Below are positions 54,608 through 63,849 of a stretch of 64,000 bases of DNA, piece by piece. The notes beneath the pieces are model-generated. The model did no database searches. It was not told where the DNA came from and worked only from the letters and a program-made list of their open reading frames with translations. The DNA comes from an uncultured Acholeplasma sp. (GTDB lineage: Bacteria > Bacillota_I > Bacilli_A > Acholeplasmatales > Acholeplasmataceae). The position numbers were made by a program, and so were the translations under genes. Every line of letters begins with the position of its first letter. Within the stretch, counting starts at the first letter, position 1. Where the stretch lies: positions 8,719 through 72,718 of the forward strand of contig CALGYU010000019.1 of the NCBI GenBank assembly GCA_937934685.1. Reading direction: 5' to 3'.

Positions 54608-55558
54608 ATGAAAGCGAAAGTAAGAGCACATGCCAATATTGCTTTAATCAAATATTGGGGTAAAAAAAATGAAGCTTATAAAATACCTTATCAATCAAGT
54701 ATTTCGTTGACCTTAGATCAATTTTATACTGAGACTGAAGTGATGTATGATAAGCAGTTAGAAGAAGATATCCTTTTTATTAATGGTAAGAAAGTCGAAG
54801 GGGCTAGGAAAAAAAGAGTTTCTAGTTTTTTAGACTGGATTAGAAAGACGTATCAAATACCTTATCATGCCTACATTTATTCTTTTAACCATGTCCCAGA
54901 AGCCGCTGGATTGGCCTCATCTGCATCTGCGTTTGCTGCGTTAGGTGTGGCTGCTTTAAAAGCCTATGGCATCACTGTTTCAAATGAGGAAATGTCTAAA
55001 GTCGCTCGATTTGGATCAGGGTCAGCTTCAAGATCTATTTATGCTGGTTTTGTGGCTTGGCAAAAAGGATTTGATCATGAAAGTAGTTTCAGTTACCCGC
55101 TTAACATTGTTTGGCCGGAATTCAGAATGATTGCGTGCTTAGTTAATGAAAAAGAAAAGTTATTTTTAAGTAATCAAACAATGAAAGAAACAGTTTTAGA
55201 ATCACCCTTTTATCAAGAATGGGTTTTAGAAGCAGAAAAAGATTTTGAATTGATGCTTACGTATCTTAAAGAAAAAGATATTCATAAAGTTGGGCTACTG
55301 GCTCAAAAAAATGCATTAAAAATGCACGCAACTATTTTATCGATTGGTAAGTGGTATTTTGAACCTAAGACAATTGCTATTTTAAACAAACTTTATCAGT
55401 TACAAAGCCAGGGAATTCCAGCTTATTTTACAATGGATGCTGGTCCAAACGTTAAAATTTTAACAACCGAAACTTATGTTAAACAGGTGCTTGATGCATT
55501 GGGTGATTTAACACAAACAGTTGTTTGTAAAAGTGGTCCAGGGGTTGAATTTATATGA
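54608..55558 (+). CDS. mvaD: Diphosphomevalonate decarboxylase
   Basis: It decarboxylates mevalonate diphosphate to IPP. 'AHANIALIKYWGKKNEAYKI' is the family N-terminus, 'GLASSASAFAAL' the ATP loop, 'GSGSASRSIYAGF' a conserved strand, and 'TMDAGPNVKIL' contains the conserved Asp. Length is 316 residues. It starts 1 base after mvk and overlaps mvaK2 by 4 bases. Confidence 0.95.
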   Translation: MKAKVRAHANIALIKYWGKKNEAYKIPYQSSISLTLDQFYTETEVMYDKQLEEDILFINGKKVEGARKKRVSSFLDWIRKTYQIPYHAYIYSFNHVPEAAGLASSASAFAALGVAALKAYGITVSNEEMSKVARFGSGSASRSIYAGFVAWQKGFDHESSFSYPLNIVWPEFRMIACLVNEKEKLFLSNQTMKETVLESPFYQEWVLEAEKDFELMLTYLKEKDIHKVGLLAQKNALKMHATILSIGKWYFEPKTIAILNKLYQLQSQGIPAYFTMDAGPNVKILTTETYVKQVLDALGDLTQTVVCKSGPGVEFI

Positions 55559-56574
55559 AAATAAAAATTCCTGGAAAATTGTTTTTAGTTGGTGAGTATT
55601 CAGTTTTAAAAACTGGTCAAAATGCAATCATTATGGGTGTTAATAAATTTTTAAAAGTTTCAATAAAAAAAGATGAAACCCATTTTTTAATTGAAACCAA
55701 TAAAGGATCATTATCTTTTAACGATTCTCTACAAATGAGTGAAACCAATTTAAAACATGTAACATATGCTGTTAAAATGGCACATCAATATTTAGAGTAT
55801 CTTCAAGTAAAACCCATGTTTTATCATATAGTTATTAAAAGCGAGTTAGAATCAGAAGGTAAAAAATATGGTCTAGGTTCCAGTGGAGCTGTTATCATAG
55901 GCATTTTAAAAAGTATTTTACTGTTTCATAAAATCAATATTTCAGATTTGGATTTGTTTAAATTAGCGGTATTAACACAGTTGAAAATGGATGACATCAC
56001 ATCAGGTGGTGATTTAGCCGCAAACATTTATGGTGGGATGGTTTATTATGAGAGATATGATTTAAACTGGCTTTTAGAAAATCAAGATCTTTCTGTTATA
56101 AGTAAAGATTGGCCAGGATTAGTGATTAAGGAAATTGCGTATCCAAATTTAAAGTTAGTGGTTGGATGGACAAAAAAAATATCATTAACTAAAGAGAAGA
56201 TTAAAGATTTTAAAAGAAAAGAGATCGCACCTTCGTGGTATGAAAATGCCTTTGAAGTTGTTTTAAACACCAAAAAGGCGTTATTAGAAGATGATTTTTA
56301 TAGGCTTAGACAAAATATTTTAAAATATCAGGAATTGTTAAATGAATTAGAAAATGATTATGGATATCTGATTAATACTAAGGCACTTCAGTTAATAAAC
56401 CAGAGTGTGAATCAATTAGGATATGCAGGTAAAATATCAGGTGCTGGCCATGGAGATTGTGGCATTGGTGTTTACCAACAAAGAAAATGTCATAAAAAAC
56501 TATATCAGACGTGGCAAGAAAATGATATTGAGCCATTGAAAATAAATATATGGAGGAAGAAACATGAGATCTAA
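55555..56574 (+). CDS. mvaK2: Phosphomevalonate kinase
   Basis: A 339-residue GHMP kinase with 'PGKLFLVGEYSVLKTGQNAI', the ATP loop 'GLGSSGAVIIGIL', 'SGGDLAANIYGG' and 'GKISGAGHGDCGI'. It converts phosphomevalonate to the diphosphate. ATGA overlap with mvaD, and an 11-base overlap with fni, which is translationally coupled through the GGAGGA within its end. Confidence 0.94.
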   Translation: MKIKIPGKLFLVGEYSVLKTGQNAIIMGVNKFLKVSIKKDETHFLIETNKGSLSFNDSLQMSETNLKHVTYAVKMAHQYLEYLQVKPMFYHIVIKSELESEGKKYGLGSSGAVIIGILKSILLFHKINISDLDLFKLAVLTQLKMDDITSGGDLAANIYGGMVYYERYDLNWLLENQDLSVISKDWPGLVIKEIAYPNLKLVVGWTKKISLTKEKIKDFKRKEIAPSWYENAFEVVLNTKKALLEDDFYRLRQNILKYQELLNELENDYGYLINTKALQLINQSVNQLGYAGKISGAGHGDCGIGVYQQRKCHKKLYQTWQENDIEPLKINIWRKKHEI

Positions 56575-57544
56575 AAGAAAAGATGAGCACGTTTTATATG
56601 CTTTAAAACAAGAAATCAAAACCAATGATTTTGATTTAGTTAGATTGTTTCATCACTCATTAATTGATCATGATATCGATGAAATTAGTTTAGAAACCCA
56701 AATGTTTGGGCAACAGTTTTCATATCCATTTTATATAAATGCCATGACTGGCGGTAGTCAAAACACTAAAATCATTAATGAAAAATTAGCAATGCTTGCT
56801 AGTCACTTTAATTTAGCAATGGTTGTAGGATCACAACATGCGGCACTCAAAGATAACACTTTAATAGAAACTTATGACATTGTTAGAAAAAAAAATGAAC
56901 ATGGGTTTATGATAGCCAATGTCTCTGCTAATGCGAGTTTAAAAGAAGCTTTAAGTGCTGTCAAGATGATTAAGGCTAATGCTTTAAGTATTCATTTAAA
57001 TCCGATTCAAGAATTAGTGATGCATGAAGGAGATCGTAGGTTTAAACATACAAAGGCTAATATTAAAGAAATCATCACCTCTTTATCGGTTCCCGTGATT
57101 GTTAAAGAAGTTGGTTTTGGTATGTCAGATGAAACCATGAAAGAACTGATTGATTTAGGCGTGAAATACATTGATGTCAGTGGTATGGGTGGAACTAATT
57201 TTGCGAAAATAGAAAATGATCGCATGAAAAGAGAAGATCAGTTTTTAGAAACGTTTGGATTCTCAACAGTTGAGAGTTTGATGTTAAGCCAAAAGTATCA
57301 GAAAGAAGCGCAAATCATTGCCTCTGGTGGTGTTAGAAATGCTTTTGATATTGTAAAATCACTGGTTTTAGGAGCTGATTTTGTTGGTATGTCTCAATTC
57401 TTTTTAAAATTGATTCAAAACGATTGGGAAACACAAGTATTAAGTATTGAAACTTTAATAGAAGATATTAAGAAAATTATGTTGTTGTTAAATGTAAAAA
57501 CAATTAATGAATTAAAGAAAGTTAAATATCAATTTAGAAAATAA
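56564..57544 (+). CDS. fni: Isopentenyl-diphosphate delta-isomerase, type 2
   Basis: The FMN-dependent type II isomerase interconverts IPP and DMAPP. 'RKDEHVLYALKQ' is the N-terminal signature, followed by 'NAMTGGSQNTKIINEKLA', 'VGSQHAALKD' and 'DVSGMGGTNFAKIE'. Length is 326 residues. With the three kinase/decarboxylase genes it supplies DMAPP for MiaA and prenyl chains for carotenoids and undecaprenol-like lipids. Confidence 0.95.
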   Translation: MRSKRKDEHVLYALKQEIKTNDFDLVRLFHHSLIDHDIDEISLETQMFGQQFSYPFYINAMTGGSQNTKIINEKLAMLASHFNLAMVVGSQHAALKDNTLIETYDIVRKKNEHGFMIANVSANASLKEALSAVKMIKANALSIHLNPIQELVMHEGDRRFKHTKANIKEIITSLSVPVIVKEVGFGMSDETMKELIDLGVKYIDVSGMGGTNFAKIENDRMKREDQFLETFGFSTVESLMLSQKYQKEAQIIASGGVRNAFDIVKSLVLGADFVGMSQFFLKLIQNDWETQVLSIETLIEDIKKIMLLLNVKTINELKKVKYQFRK

Positions 57545-57556
57545 GCAGGTGGAATA

Positions 57557-58264
57557 ATGTATAAGATGAAGTATCAAGTGTTAAGTAGTGAAGTAGATGA
57601 AAAAAGTGAATTAAAGTTAATGTCATTGGTTAATATTTTACAAGATTGTGAAGGATTACATATTGATGGCTTAAAGGTTTTTAAAGAAGAGTTAATGAAA
57701 GAGAAAATAGGTATTTTCTTATCATTTAGACAAGTAAACATTCTTAAAAAACCTAAACTTTTTGATACGTTATATTTAGAAACGTTTCCCTATGAAACCA
57801 AAGGATACTTTGGATATCGTAACACCATCATTTATAATGAAAAAAGAGAAGTTTTAGTAACAACCAATGTTTTAGGTACTTTTACAAGTCTTCAAACGTT
57901 AAGACCGACAAAAGTTTTACAATCAGCGTTAGATACGCTAGATGAAGAACCTAAGTTTGATATGAAATATTTACCTAGAAAAATAGATTTAAAAAATATT
58001 GAATTAGTTAAAGAAGGGTATCCTACTCATATTCAAAAAGTTCATATCGATTCATATCATCATTTAAACAATGCTTTTTATGTTGCTTTTGCTGAAAATA
58101 TGATTCCTGATGATTTTAAGGTGGAAATTTTTAGAGCAGAATATAAAGCACCTGTCCTTAGAGGTGATGTGGTTAAACCTATTTTATATAAGAAAGAAAA
58201 CAACTATATTGTCATTATAGAAAATCAAAAAAATGAGGTTTGTGCGATTATCGAATTTAGATAG
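57557..58264 (+). CDS. Acyl-ACP thioesterase
   Basis: A 235-residue double hot-dog thioesterase (Fat family). The first half contains 'LQDCEGLHIDGLKVFKEELM', and the second hot-dog 'HIDSYHHLNNAFYVAFAEN' resembles the catalytic 'D-x-N-x-HVNN' region, with the Asn-Asn pair kept. It releases free fatty acids from acyl-ACP. Placement at the end of the mevalonate operon ties membrane lipid and isoprenoid output together. CAGGTGG precedes the ATG. Confidence 0.85.
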   Translation: MYKMKYQVLSSEVDEKSELKLMSLVNILQDCEGLHIDGLKVFKEELMKEKIGIFLSFRQVNILKKPKLFDTLYLETFPYETKGYFGYRNTIIYNEKREVLVTTNVLGTFTSLQTLRPTKVLQSALDTLDEEPKFDMKYLPRKIDLKNIELVKEGYPTHIQKVHIDSYHHLNNAFYVAFAENMIPDDFKVEIFRAEYKAPVLRGDVVKPILYKKENNYIVIIENQKNEVCAIIEFR

Positions 58265-58271
58265 AGTTTTC

Positions 58272-58299
58272 TTGAAAAAAATAAATTCTAATGTATAAT
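58272..58299 (+). promoter_or_regulatory. Promoter of guaC
   Basis: TTGAAA (58272-58277), 16-base spacer, TATAAT (58294-58299). Confidence 0.7.
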
Positions 58300-58304
58300 A
58301 TATA

Positions 58305-58317
58305 TGGTTTAAAACCA
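58305..58317. promoter_or_regulatory. Inverted repeat at the guaC transcription start
   Basis: TGGTTT-A-AAACCA, a perfect 6-pair inverted repeat directly behind the -10, where transcription should begin. Candidate operator. Confidence 0.4.
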
Positions 58318-58340
58318 ATAAAATGAAATGAGGTCATGAC

Positions 58341-59315
58341 ATGATTTTTGATTATGAAGATATTCAGTTAGTCCCAAACAAATGTATTGTAAATAGTAGA
58401 AGTGAATGCGATACAACCGTTAAGTTTGGCAAATATGTGTTTAAGATGCCTGTGGTTCCTGCGAATATGGGTACCATTATTGATGAAGAATTAGCATTTT
58501 GGTTAGCTGAAAATGGATATTTTTATATTATGCACCGATTTGATGAGAAAAACAGAAAACCATTCATCAAAAAAACTAAAGAAAAAGGATTGATTTCCTC
58601 TATTAGTGTGGGTGTTAAAAAATATGAATACGATTTTGTTTTAGAGTTAAAAAATGAAGGGTTAGTTCCTGATTATATTACCATTGATATTGCACATGGT
58701 CATTCTGATGCAGTGATTGAAATGATTAAGTTCATTAAAGAACATTTACCTCATACATTTGTTATTGCTGGTAACGTTGCAACACCTGAAGCAGTACGCG
58801 AATTAGAAAACGCAGGAGCTGATGCAACAAAAGTTGGTATTGGACCTGGAAAAGTTTGTATCACCAAACTAAAAACTGGTTTTGGAACTGGTGGTTGGCA
58901 ACTTGCAGCTTTAAATAGATGTTCAAAGGTTGCTAGAAAGCCACTCATCGCAGATGGTGGGATTAGAAACCATGGTGATATCGCTAAATCTATTAGATTT
59001 GGAGCTACTTTATGTATGATTGGATCTTTATTTGCAGGACATGAAGAATCGCCTGGGAAAACCATTATGGTTGATGGTAAAAAGATGAAGGAATACTACG
59101 GTAGTGCCTCTGAATTTCAAAAAGGTGAAAGAACCAACGTTGAAGGAAAAAAGATTGTGGTACCTTATAAAGGACACATTAAAGATACATTAATTGAAAT
59201 GCAACAAGATTTACAATCATCTATTTCATATGCGGGTGGAAAAGATTTAGAGTCTATTACCAAAGTGGATTACGTGATTGTTAAAAACTCTATTTTTAAT
59301 GGAGACTGGTCATAA
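58341..59315 (+). CDS. guaC: GMP reductase
   Basis: The 324-residue TIM-barrel enzyme reduces GMP to IMP with NADPH. The catalytic Cys is in '[19 protein letters not shown]', and '[12 protein letters not shown]' and '[13 protein letters not shown]' are the IMPDH/GMPR signatures. The absence of a CBS insert and the GKVC-xT-K loop favour GMP reductase over IMP dehydrogenase. It may belong to the GuaC2 group. Confidence 0.92.
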   Translation: MIFDYEDIQLVPNKCIVNSRSECDTTVKFGKYVFKMPVVPANMGTIIDEELAFWLAENGYFYIMHRFDEKNRKPFIKKTKEKGLISSISVGVKKYEYDFVLELKNEGLVPDYITIDIAHGHSDAVIEMIKFIKEHLPHTFVIAGNVATPEAVRELENAGADATKVGIGPGKVCITKLKTGFGTGGWQLAALNRCSKVARKPLIADGGIRNHGDIAKSIRFGATLCMIGSLFAGHEESPGKTIMVDGKKMKEYYGSASEFQKGERTNVEGKKIVVPYKGHIKDTLIEMQQDLQSSISYAGGKDLESITKVDYVIVKNSIFNGDWS

Positions 59316-59316
59316 A

Positions 59317-59343
59317 GAAAAAGCGATGTATTCGCTTTTTTTT
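59317..59343 (+). terminator. Terminator after guaC
   Basis: AAAAAGCGA / TCGCTTTTT stem with TGTAT loop, followed by further T. Confidence 0.8.
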
Positions 59344-59363
59344 ATGAGTTTTTAAGTAAAAAA

Positions 59364-59372
59364 TGTTATAAT
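59364..59372 (+). promoter_or_regulatory. Extended -10 promoter of the XRE-membrane gene
   Basis: TGTTATAAT, only 15 bases before the ATG, with GGTGAT between, so the leader is very short. Confidence 0.65.
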
Positions 59373-59387
59373 ACTTTTGGTGATATT

Positions 59388-60026
59388 ATGACATTTGGAA
59401 GTATAGTCTTCAAATATAGAAAAAAAGCGAAATTATCAGAACAAGAATTAGCAGTCAGACTTAAGGTTAAACCTAAGTTGATTCAATATTGGGAAAATGA
59501 TCAATTAATGCCTTCAGAAAAACATTTTCAAAATTTAATTTATTTCTTAAGAATTCCTGAAAAAGAAGTTGTTGAACGATATGTCATTAGAAGAGAGGCA
59601 CATCATTTAGAAAAATCAGGAATGATTTTACTATTTATATTGATTGCGACCTTAGGTTCTTATTTACTGCCTTTTTTCAATCAAAATGGCGCTGCCTTTT
59701 TGTTTGCACCTAAACTTAATCTAACAGATTATATTATAGCTTATGTTGCCATGTGGTTTCATATAGTGGCTGTGTTTGTAACTTTAGGCATGTTGTTAAA
59801 GTACTTTATTAATTCAAGAGTAACTCAACAAAAAAAGCTTTATGAACTTTTAAAATACCCATTGATCGTAACAAGTATTTCTTCTGTAGTACCTATGATT
59901 CAACATTTTTTTGAGTTAAAAATGGGTTATTTTGCTATTTTTACGTTTAGTATGCTTTACTTAATTGTTTATTTAATCAGATATAGAAAAATGAGAAGAC
60001 TCATGATTATAGGAGAAGAAGCATGA
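59388..60026 (+). CDS. XRE-family helix-turn-helix protein with membrane anchor
   Basis: A 212-residue protein. Residues 1-65 are an XRE/Cro helix-turn-helix ('KYRKKAKLSEQELAVRLKV', 'LIQYWENDQLMPS'). The remainder has about four membrane helices (79-98, 110-137, 153-172, 178-197). Such membrane-anchored regulators bind DNA at the membrane; here the target is unknown. It overlaps the next gene by 4 bases. Confidence 0.8.
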   Translation: MTFGSIVFKYRKKAKLSEQELAVRLKVKPKLIQYWENDQLMPSEKHFQNLIYFLRIPEKEVVERYVIRREAHHLEKSGMILLFILIATLGSYLLPFFNQNGAAFLFAPKLNLTDYIIAYVAMWFHIVAVFVTLGMLLKYFINSRVTQQKKLYELLKYPLIVTSISSVVPMIQHFFELKMGYFAIFTFSMLYLIVYLIRYRKMRRLMIIGEEA

Positions 60027-60595
60027 TACTAACATCTAATGAAATTATTTTAATGTGTGCTTTGGGATTGTTTTCAATTATTTATATTTTATTTGTTAAA
60101 AAGAAGTTTGGAAAGAAAGTGTTATTAGTTTTAATATCACTTGGACTTTTCTTATTTTTAGGACAAGTGAGTTTAAATGCTGAGTTTTCATATGAAATGG
60201 GCAATTTTTATCGTTTTTCATCGGAAATTGAAAAAATCATTGAATTTAACGAATATGAAGTGTTGATAGAAAAAACAGTTAATAAGAAAGAAAGTACCTC
60301 GGTTTACAAACCATATCTTTATAAAAAAGTATCTAATATTTACTATAGATCCAATCAATTGGAAACATTAACTTTAATTAACTATGAATCAAAAAGTCAT
60401 TTAAATGTTTATTATATTCAAGGTAAAGAACAAAGTATGATTTGGTTTGAACAAGTGGATTTAGAAATAGAATTGAATGTTGTAAGTGAGCAGGTTAATT
60501 ATGAAGCATATTCTTATGTGATTTTTAATAACTTAGAAGAACTTGCATTACCAGATGTGGTCATTAATGAAAAGTCATATACTTGGCTTCAATAA
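60023..60595 (+). CDS. Hypothetical membrane protein with extracytoplasmic domain
   Basis: A 190-residue protein with two N-terminal helices (about 6-24 and 31-50) and a mostly beta C-terminal domain. The helix pair would place both termini on the same side; the topology is not certain. Family not recognised. It is translationally coupled to the XRE-membrane gene by an ATGA overlap, so it is a plausible sensor or partner for it. Confidence 0.65.
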   Translation: MILTSNEIILMCALGLFSIIYILFVKKKFGKKVLLVLISLGLFLFLGQVSLNAEFSYEMGNFYRFSSEIEKIIEFNEYEVLIEKTVNKKESTSVYKPYLYKKVSNIYYRSNQLETLTLINYESKSHLNVYYIQGKEQSMIWFEQVDLEIELNVVSEQVNYEAYSYVIFNNLEELALPDVVINEKSYTWLQ

Positions 60596-60603
60596 ATAAC
60601 GAT

Positions 60604-60640
60604 AAAAAAAAGCTTTAACTATTTTGTTAAAGCTTTTTTA
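60604..60640. terminator. Bidirectional terminator between the 60023 gene and the lipoprotein gene
   Basis: AAAAAAGCTTTAAC / GTTAAAGCTTTTTT perfect stem with a 6-base loop; usable by both convergent transcripts. Confidence 0.85.
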
Positions 60641-60650
60641 ATGACTTAAT

Positions 60651-61787
60651 TTAAGGTTTCATTGGAATTAAACTTGCAATTTTCTTAAAGTCCGTTGCAG
60701 TAATTGTCACACCAGCTATACTATCTACCGGTTTTCCATCATTACTTAATTGAATATCAAAGTTTTGATTTGTAACCAAGTATTTAGCTGCAGCATTTGA
60801 TGCCTCAAAGTATTCATATTGTCCAGGACCGTTAGGTTTTTTCATTAAATAACTAAGTCCTAATTGATTTTTGGTTAGTTTTTTAAGAGAACTTCTTACT
60901 AAAGGTGTAATGGTTTCAACCGTAGTTGTTTCGATAGTGGTAACAGTCGTAATTTCAACTTCACCCGTTTCTTTATTAATCGTACTCACTTCAGTACTGA
61001 TTTCCTTGCTGGTTTTAACTATTTTTCTATCTACTTTTAAAATTGGATAAGACTTATCTCCAATAGTATGTTTTCTTGCTTTTCCAGTTTCATCAAAATC
61101 AACTAAATAACCAGTATATGCTTCATTAAAGTAAGCTAGAACTATCGTACCATTAACTACAACAAAGTTACCAAAAGAAAATGTTTTAAACTCTTCCCCC
61201 TCATTAACAACTGTTACGAGTTCTTCTAAAACTGAATCCCAGTAAACTGGTGCAAAACCATTAGCCGCTTCATTTTTTAAAGAAATGTAATGGAACCCAT
61301 CTTCATACTTTCCTTTAGGTATGGCTGGTTGACTTAAAGCCATTTCTACTAGTTCATAAAAGTCAGTAGACTGGATACTAGCACCAGCAGGAATAGGTAA
61401 TCTATCATTATAATCTTGAGATTCAATGAGTTTATCTACTAATAAATCAACTTGCTCATCCCATCTTGGTTTAGGGTTTTTATCGTCTAATTCTGATCCT
61501 TCCATGATATAAATCTTATCTTTTGATTGAACGTATTTATCTCTACCGTCATAATTCTTCTTACTTAAATAATTATAACCTGCCAGTTCCCCTGCTATAT
61601 GATAAGCACTCCAATGCGCATTAGTAATCTTATCGCCTTTCTTCTCAACAATCACATAACTCACCCATGATGAATCCGGAGTAGGAGTCTTAGCTGCAAA
61701 ATAGTATTCAGTACTCTTGCCACATGCTGTTAATAGCATCATGCTTAAAAGCATTAAACCTGCTATCATAATTTTTTTTATTTTCAT
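60651..61787 (-). CDS. Lipoprotein with two FMN-binding-like domains
   Basis: The 378-residue protein starts with a lipoprotein signal and lipobox 'LLTAC' (Cys22). Two regions look like FMN_bind domains: residues about 25-155 ending in 'AGASIQSTDFYELVEMAL', and about 190-378 ending in 'DSIAGVTITATDFKKIASLI'. These resemble the D-x-x-SGAT-x-S flavinylation motif, but with A-G-A-S and A-G-V-T. A Thr-rich linker lies between about residues 275 and 300. By analogy with PplA-type proteins it may carry covalent FMN at the cell surface. GGGAGGC precedes the ATG at 61787; the longer frame is not supported. Confidence 0.65.
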   Translation of the reverse strand: MKIKKIMIAGLMLLSMMLLTACGKSTEYYFAAKTPTPDSSWVSYVIVEKKGDKITNAHWSAYHIAGELAGYNYLSKKNYDGRDKYVQSKDKIYIMEGSELDDKNPKPRWDEQVDLLVDKLIESQDYNDRLPIPAGASIQSTDFYELVEMALSQPAIPKGKYEDGFHYISLKNEAANGFAPVYWDSVLEELVTVVNEGEEFKTFSFGNFVVVNGTIVLAYFNEAYTGYLVDFDETGKARKHTIGDKSYPILKVDRKIVKTSKEISTEVSTINKETGEVEITTVTTIETTTVETITPLVRSSLKKLTKNQLGLSYLMKKPNGPGQYEYFEASNAAAKYLVTNQNFDIQLSNDGKPVDSIAGVTITATDFKKIASLIPMKP

Positions 61788-61820
61788 AGTTTGCCTCCCG
61801 AATCGCTTTTCTATAGTTTC

Positions 61821-61849
61821 ATTATAAATTATTTGAAACATTTATACAA
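61821..61849 (-). promoter_or_regulatory. Promoter of the FMN-binding-like lipoprotein gene
   Basis: On the minus strand: TTGTAT (61849-61844), 17-base spacer, TATAAT (61826-61821). Confidence 0.65.
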
Positions 61850-61862
61850 GAAATATTGTATA
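61843..61862. promoter_or_regulatory. Inverted repeat over the lipoprotein -35 element
   Basis: TATACAA-N6-TTGTATA, a perfect 7-pair inverted repeat covering the minus-strand -35. Candidate operator. Confidence 0.4.
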
Positions 61863-61884
61863 ATATTAAAGGATTATAAACAAC

Positions 61885-61913
61885 TTGTTGTATTAGGCTA
61901 AAAATGATAAAAT
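61885..61913 (+). promoter_or_regulatory. Promoter of lepA
   Basis: TTGTTG (61885-61890), 17-base spacer, TAAAAT (61908-61913) with an extended TGA before it. Confidence 0.7.
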
Positions 61914-61938
61914 AGTATCGGCATGAAAGGTAGATAGA

Positions 61939-63762
61939 ATGAAAAAAGAAACTTTAAACGAAAGACAAAAAAGAATAAGAAACTTTTCTATTATTGCACA
62001 TATAGACCACGGAAAATCCACCTTAGCAGATAGAATTTTAGAATTGACCAATACGGTTCAAACAAGAGAGATGAAAACTCAATTATTAGATTCAATGGAA
62101 CTTGAAAGAGAACGCGGTATTACAATTAAACTTAACGCAGTTCAATTAAACTATACGTCAAAAGATGGTAATGAATACATTATGCATTTAATTGACACCC
62201 CGGGACACGTTGATTTTACATATGAAGTTTCAAGATCTTTAGCAGCTTGTGAAGGTGCTATTTTGGTTGTAGACGCTGCACAAGGTATTCAAGCACAAAC
62301 ACTTGCAAACGTTTATTTAGCCATTGATAATGATTTAGAAATTATACCTGTTTTAAATAAAATAGATTTACCAAGTGCAGATCCTGAAAAGGTGAGAGCA
62401 GAAATTGAAGAAGTTATTGGTATTCCAGCAGATGATGCTGTTTTGGCTAGTGGGAAATCAGGATTAGGTGTTTTAGATATTTTAGAAAAAGTGGTTACAG
62501 ATGTTCCAGCACCGACTGGTGATGAAAATAAACCGTTACAGGCAATGGTTTTTGACTCTTATTTTGATCAATATAGAGGCGTTATTCCATCTGTTAGAAT
62601 CATTAACGGAACCGTTAAAAAAGGCGATGAGATTCGCTTTATGGCAAGTGGTGCTGTTTATGAGGTGATTGAAGTAGGGATTTATAACCCAAAACAAGTA
62701 CCTCAAGAAATTTTAGGACCTGGTGATGTTGGTTATTTGACAGCATCTATTAAAACTATTGGCGATGTTAGAGTTGGTGATACGGTTACTTATAACAAAA
62801 ATGGTGCAAAAGAAGCACTAGCAGGATACCGTCAAATGAATCCAGTGGTTTTCTGTGGATTATACCCAATTGAGCCTAATAAATATGAAGATTTAAAAGA
62901 AGCGTTAGAAAAACTGAAATTAAATGATGCGTCATTGATTTATGAACCTGAAACATCACAAGCATTAGGCTTTGGTTTTAGAACAGGATTTTTAGGGTTA
63001 CTTCATATGGAGATCATTCAAGAAAGAATTCAAAGAGAATTTGATATCGATTTGATAGCAACCGCTCCATCTGTTATTTATAGAGTTCATCTAACCGATG
63101 GTAAAATGATTGAGGTAGATAACCCTTCTAAGTTACCTAACCCACAAGAAATTGAACACATAGAAGAGCCTTTTGTGAAAGCAAGCATTATGTGTCCAAA
63201 AGAATATGTTGGGGCAGTGATGGATATTTCTCAAAAGAAACGTGGTATTTTTAAGGATATGAAATACATTGATGCCAATCGAGTGATGTTATCATATTCA
63301 TTACCGTTATCTGAAATTGTTTATGATTATTTTGATAAACTGAAATCTTCAACTAAAGGGTATGCTTCATTTGATTATGAGATTGATCAGTATTATACAT
63401 CACGACTACAAAAAATGGATATTTTATTAAATGGTGAAGTGGTGGATGCTTTAAGTTTAATTGTTCATAGAGATTTTGCTTATCAAAGAGGAAAAGTTAT
63501 TTGTGAAAAATTAAGAGGATTGATTCCACGACAAATGTTTGAAGTACCAATACAAGCAGCTATCGGAAATAAGATCATCGCAAGAGAAACGATTAAAGCT
63601 ATGAGAAAAGATGTTTTAGCTAAATGTTATGGTGGAGATATTAGTAGAAAGAAAAAATTATTATCTAAACAAAAAGAAGGTAAGAAGCGTATGAAGTCTG
63701 TGGGACGTGTAGATGTTCCGCAAGAAGCGTTCTTAGCTGTTTTATCTAACTCAGAAGACTAA
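61939..63762 (+). CDS. lepA: Elongation factor 4 (LepA)
   Basis: The 607-residue translational GTPase has '[18 protein letters not shown]' (G1), '[12 protein letters not shown]' (G2), '[12 protein letters not shown]' (G3) and '[11 protein letters not shown]' (G4), and the LepA-specific C-terminal domain with '[20 protein letters not shown]'. It aids ribosome function under stress. It is monocistronic with its own promoter and a terminator. Confidence 0.97.
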   Translation: MKKETLNERQKRIRNFSIIAHIDHGKSTLADRILELTNTVQTREMKTQLLDSMELERERGITIKLNAVQLNYTSKDGNEYIMHLIDTPGHVDFTYEVSRSLAACEGAILVVDAAQGIQAQTLANVYLAIDNDLEIIPVLNKIDLPSADPEKVRAEIEEVIGIPADDAVLASGKSGLGVLDILEKVVTDVPAPTGDENKPLQAMVFDSYFDQYRGVIPSVRIINGTVKKGDEIRFMASGAVYEVIEVGIYNPKQVPQEILGPGDVGYLTASIKTIGDVRVGDTVTYNKNGAKEALAGYRQMNPVVFCGLYPIEPNKYEDLKEALEKLKLNDASLIYEPETSQALGFGFRTGFLGLLHMEIIQERIQREFDIDLIATAPSVIYRVHLTDGKMIEVDNPSKLPNPQEIEHIEEPFVKASIMCPKEYVGAVMDISQKKRGIFKDMKYIDANRVMLSYSLPLSEIVYDYFDKLKSSTKGYASFDYEIDQYYTSRLQKMDILLNGEVVDALSLIVHRDFAYQRGKVICEKLRGLIPRQMFEVPIQAAIGNKIIARETIKAMRKDVLAKCYGGDISRKKKLLSKQKEGKKRMKSVGRVDVPQEAFLAVLSNSED

Positions 63763-63765
63763 TTT

Positions 63766-63789
63766 AAAAGCAGAATTTCTGCTTTTTTT
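63766..63789 (+). terminator. Terminator after lepA
   Basis: AAAAGCAG / CTGCTTTT stem with short AATTT loop, followed by T run. Confidence 0.75.
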
Positions 63790-63793
63790 GTCA

Positions 63794-63822
63794 TTGACAA
63801 TGAAAGCGTTTTCTATTATAAT
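63794..63822 (+). promoter_or_regulatory. Consensus sigma-A promoter of the last gene
   Basis: TTGACA (63794-63799), 17-base spacer, TATAAT (63817-63822): an exact consensus match. Confidence 0.85.
63800..63814 (+). promoter_or_regulatory. cre-like catabolite control site in the promoter spacer
   Basis: ATGAAAGCGTTTTCT fits the Bacillus cre consensus WTGNAANCGNWNNCW at every fixed position and lies between the -35 and -10, where a bound CcpA/LacI-type protein would repress. Confidence 0.65.
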
Positions 63823-63849
63823 AACTCTAGTATAAAACCGGAGGACAAA

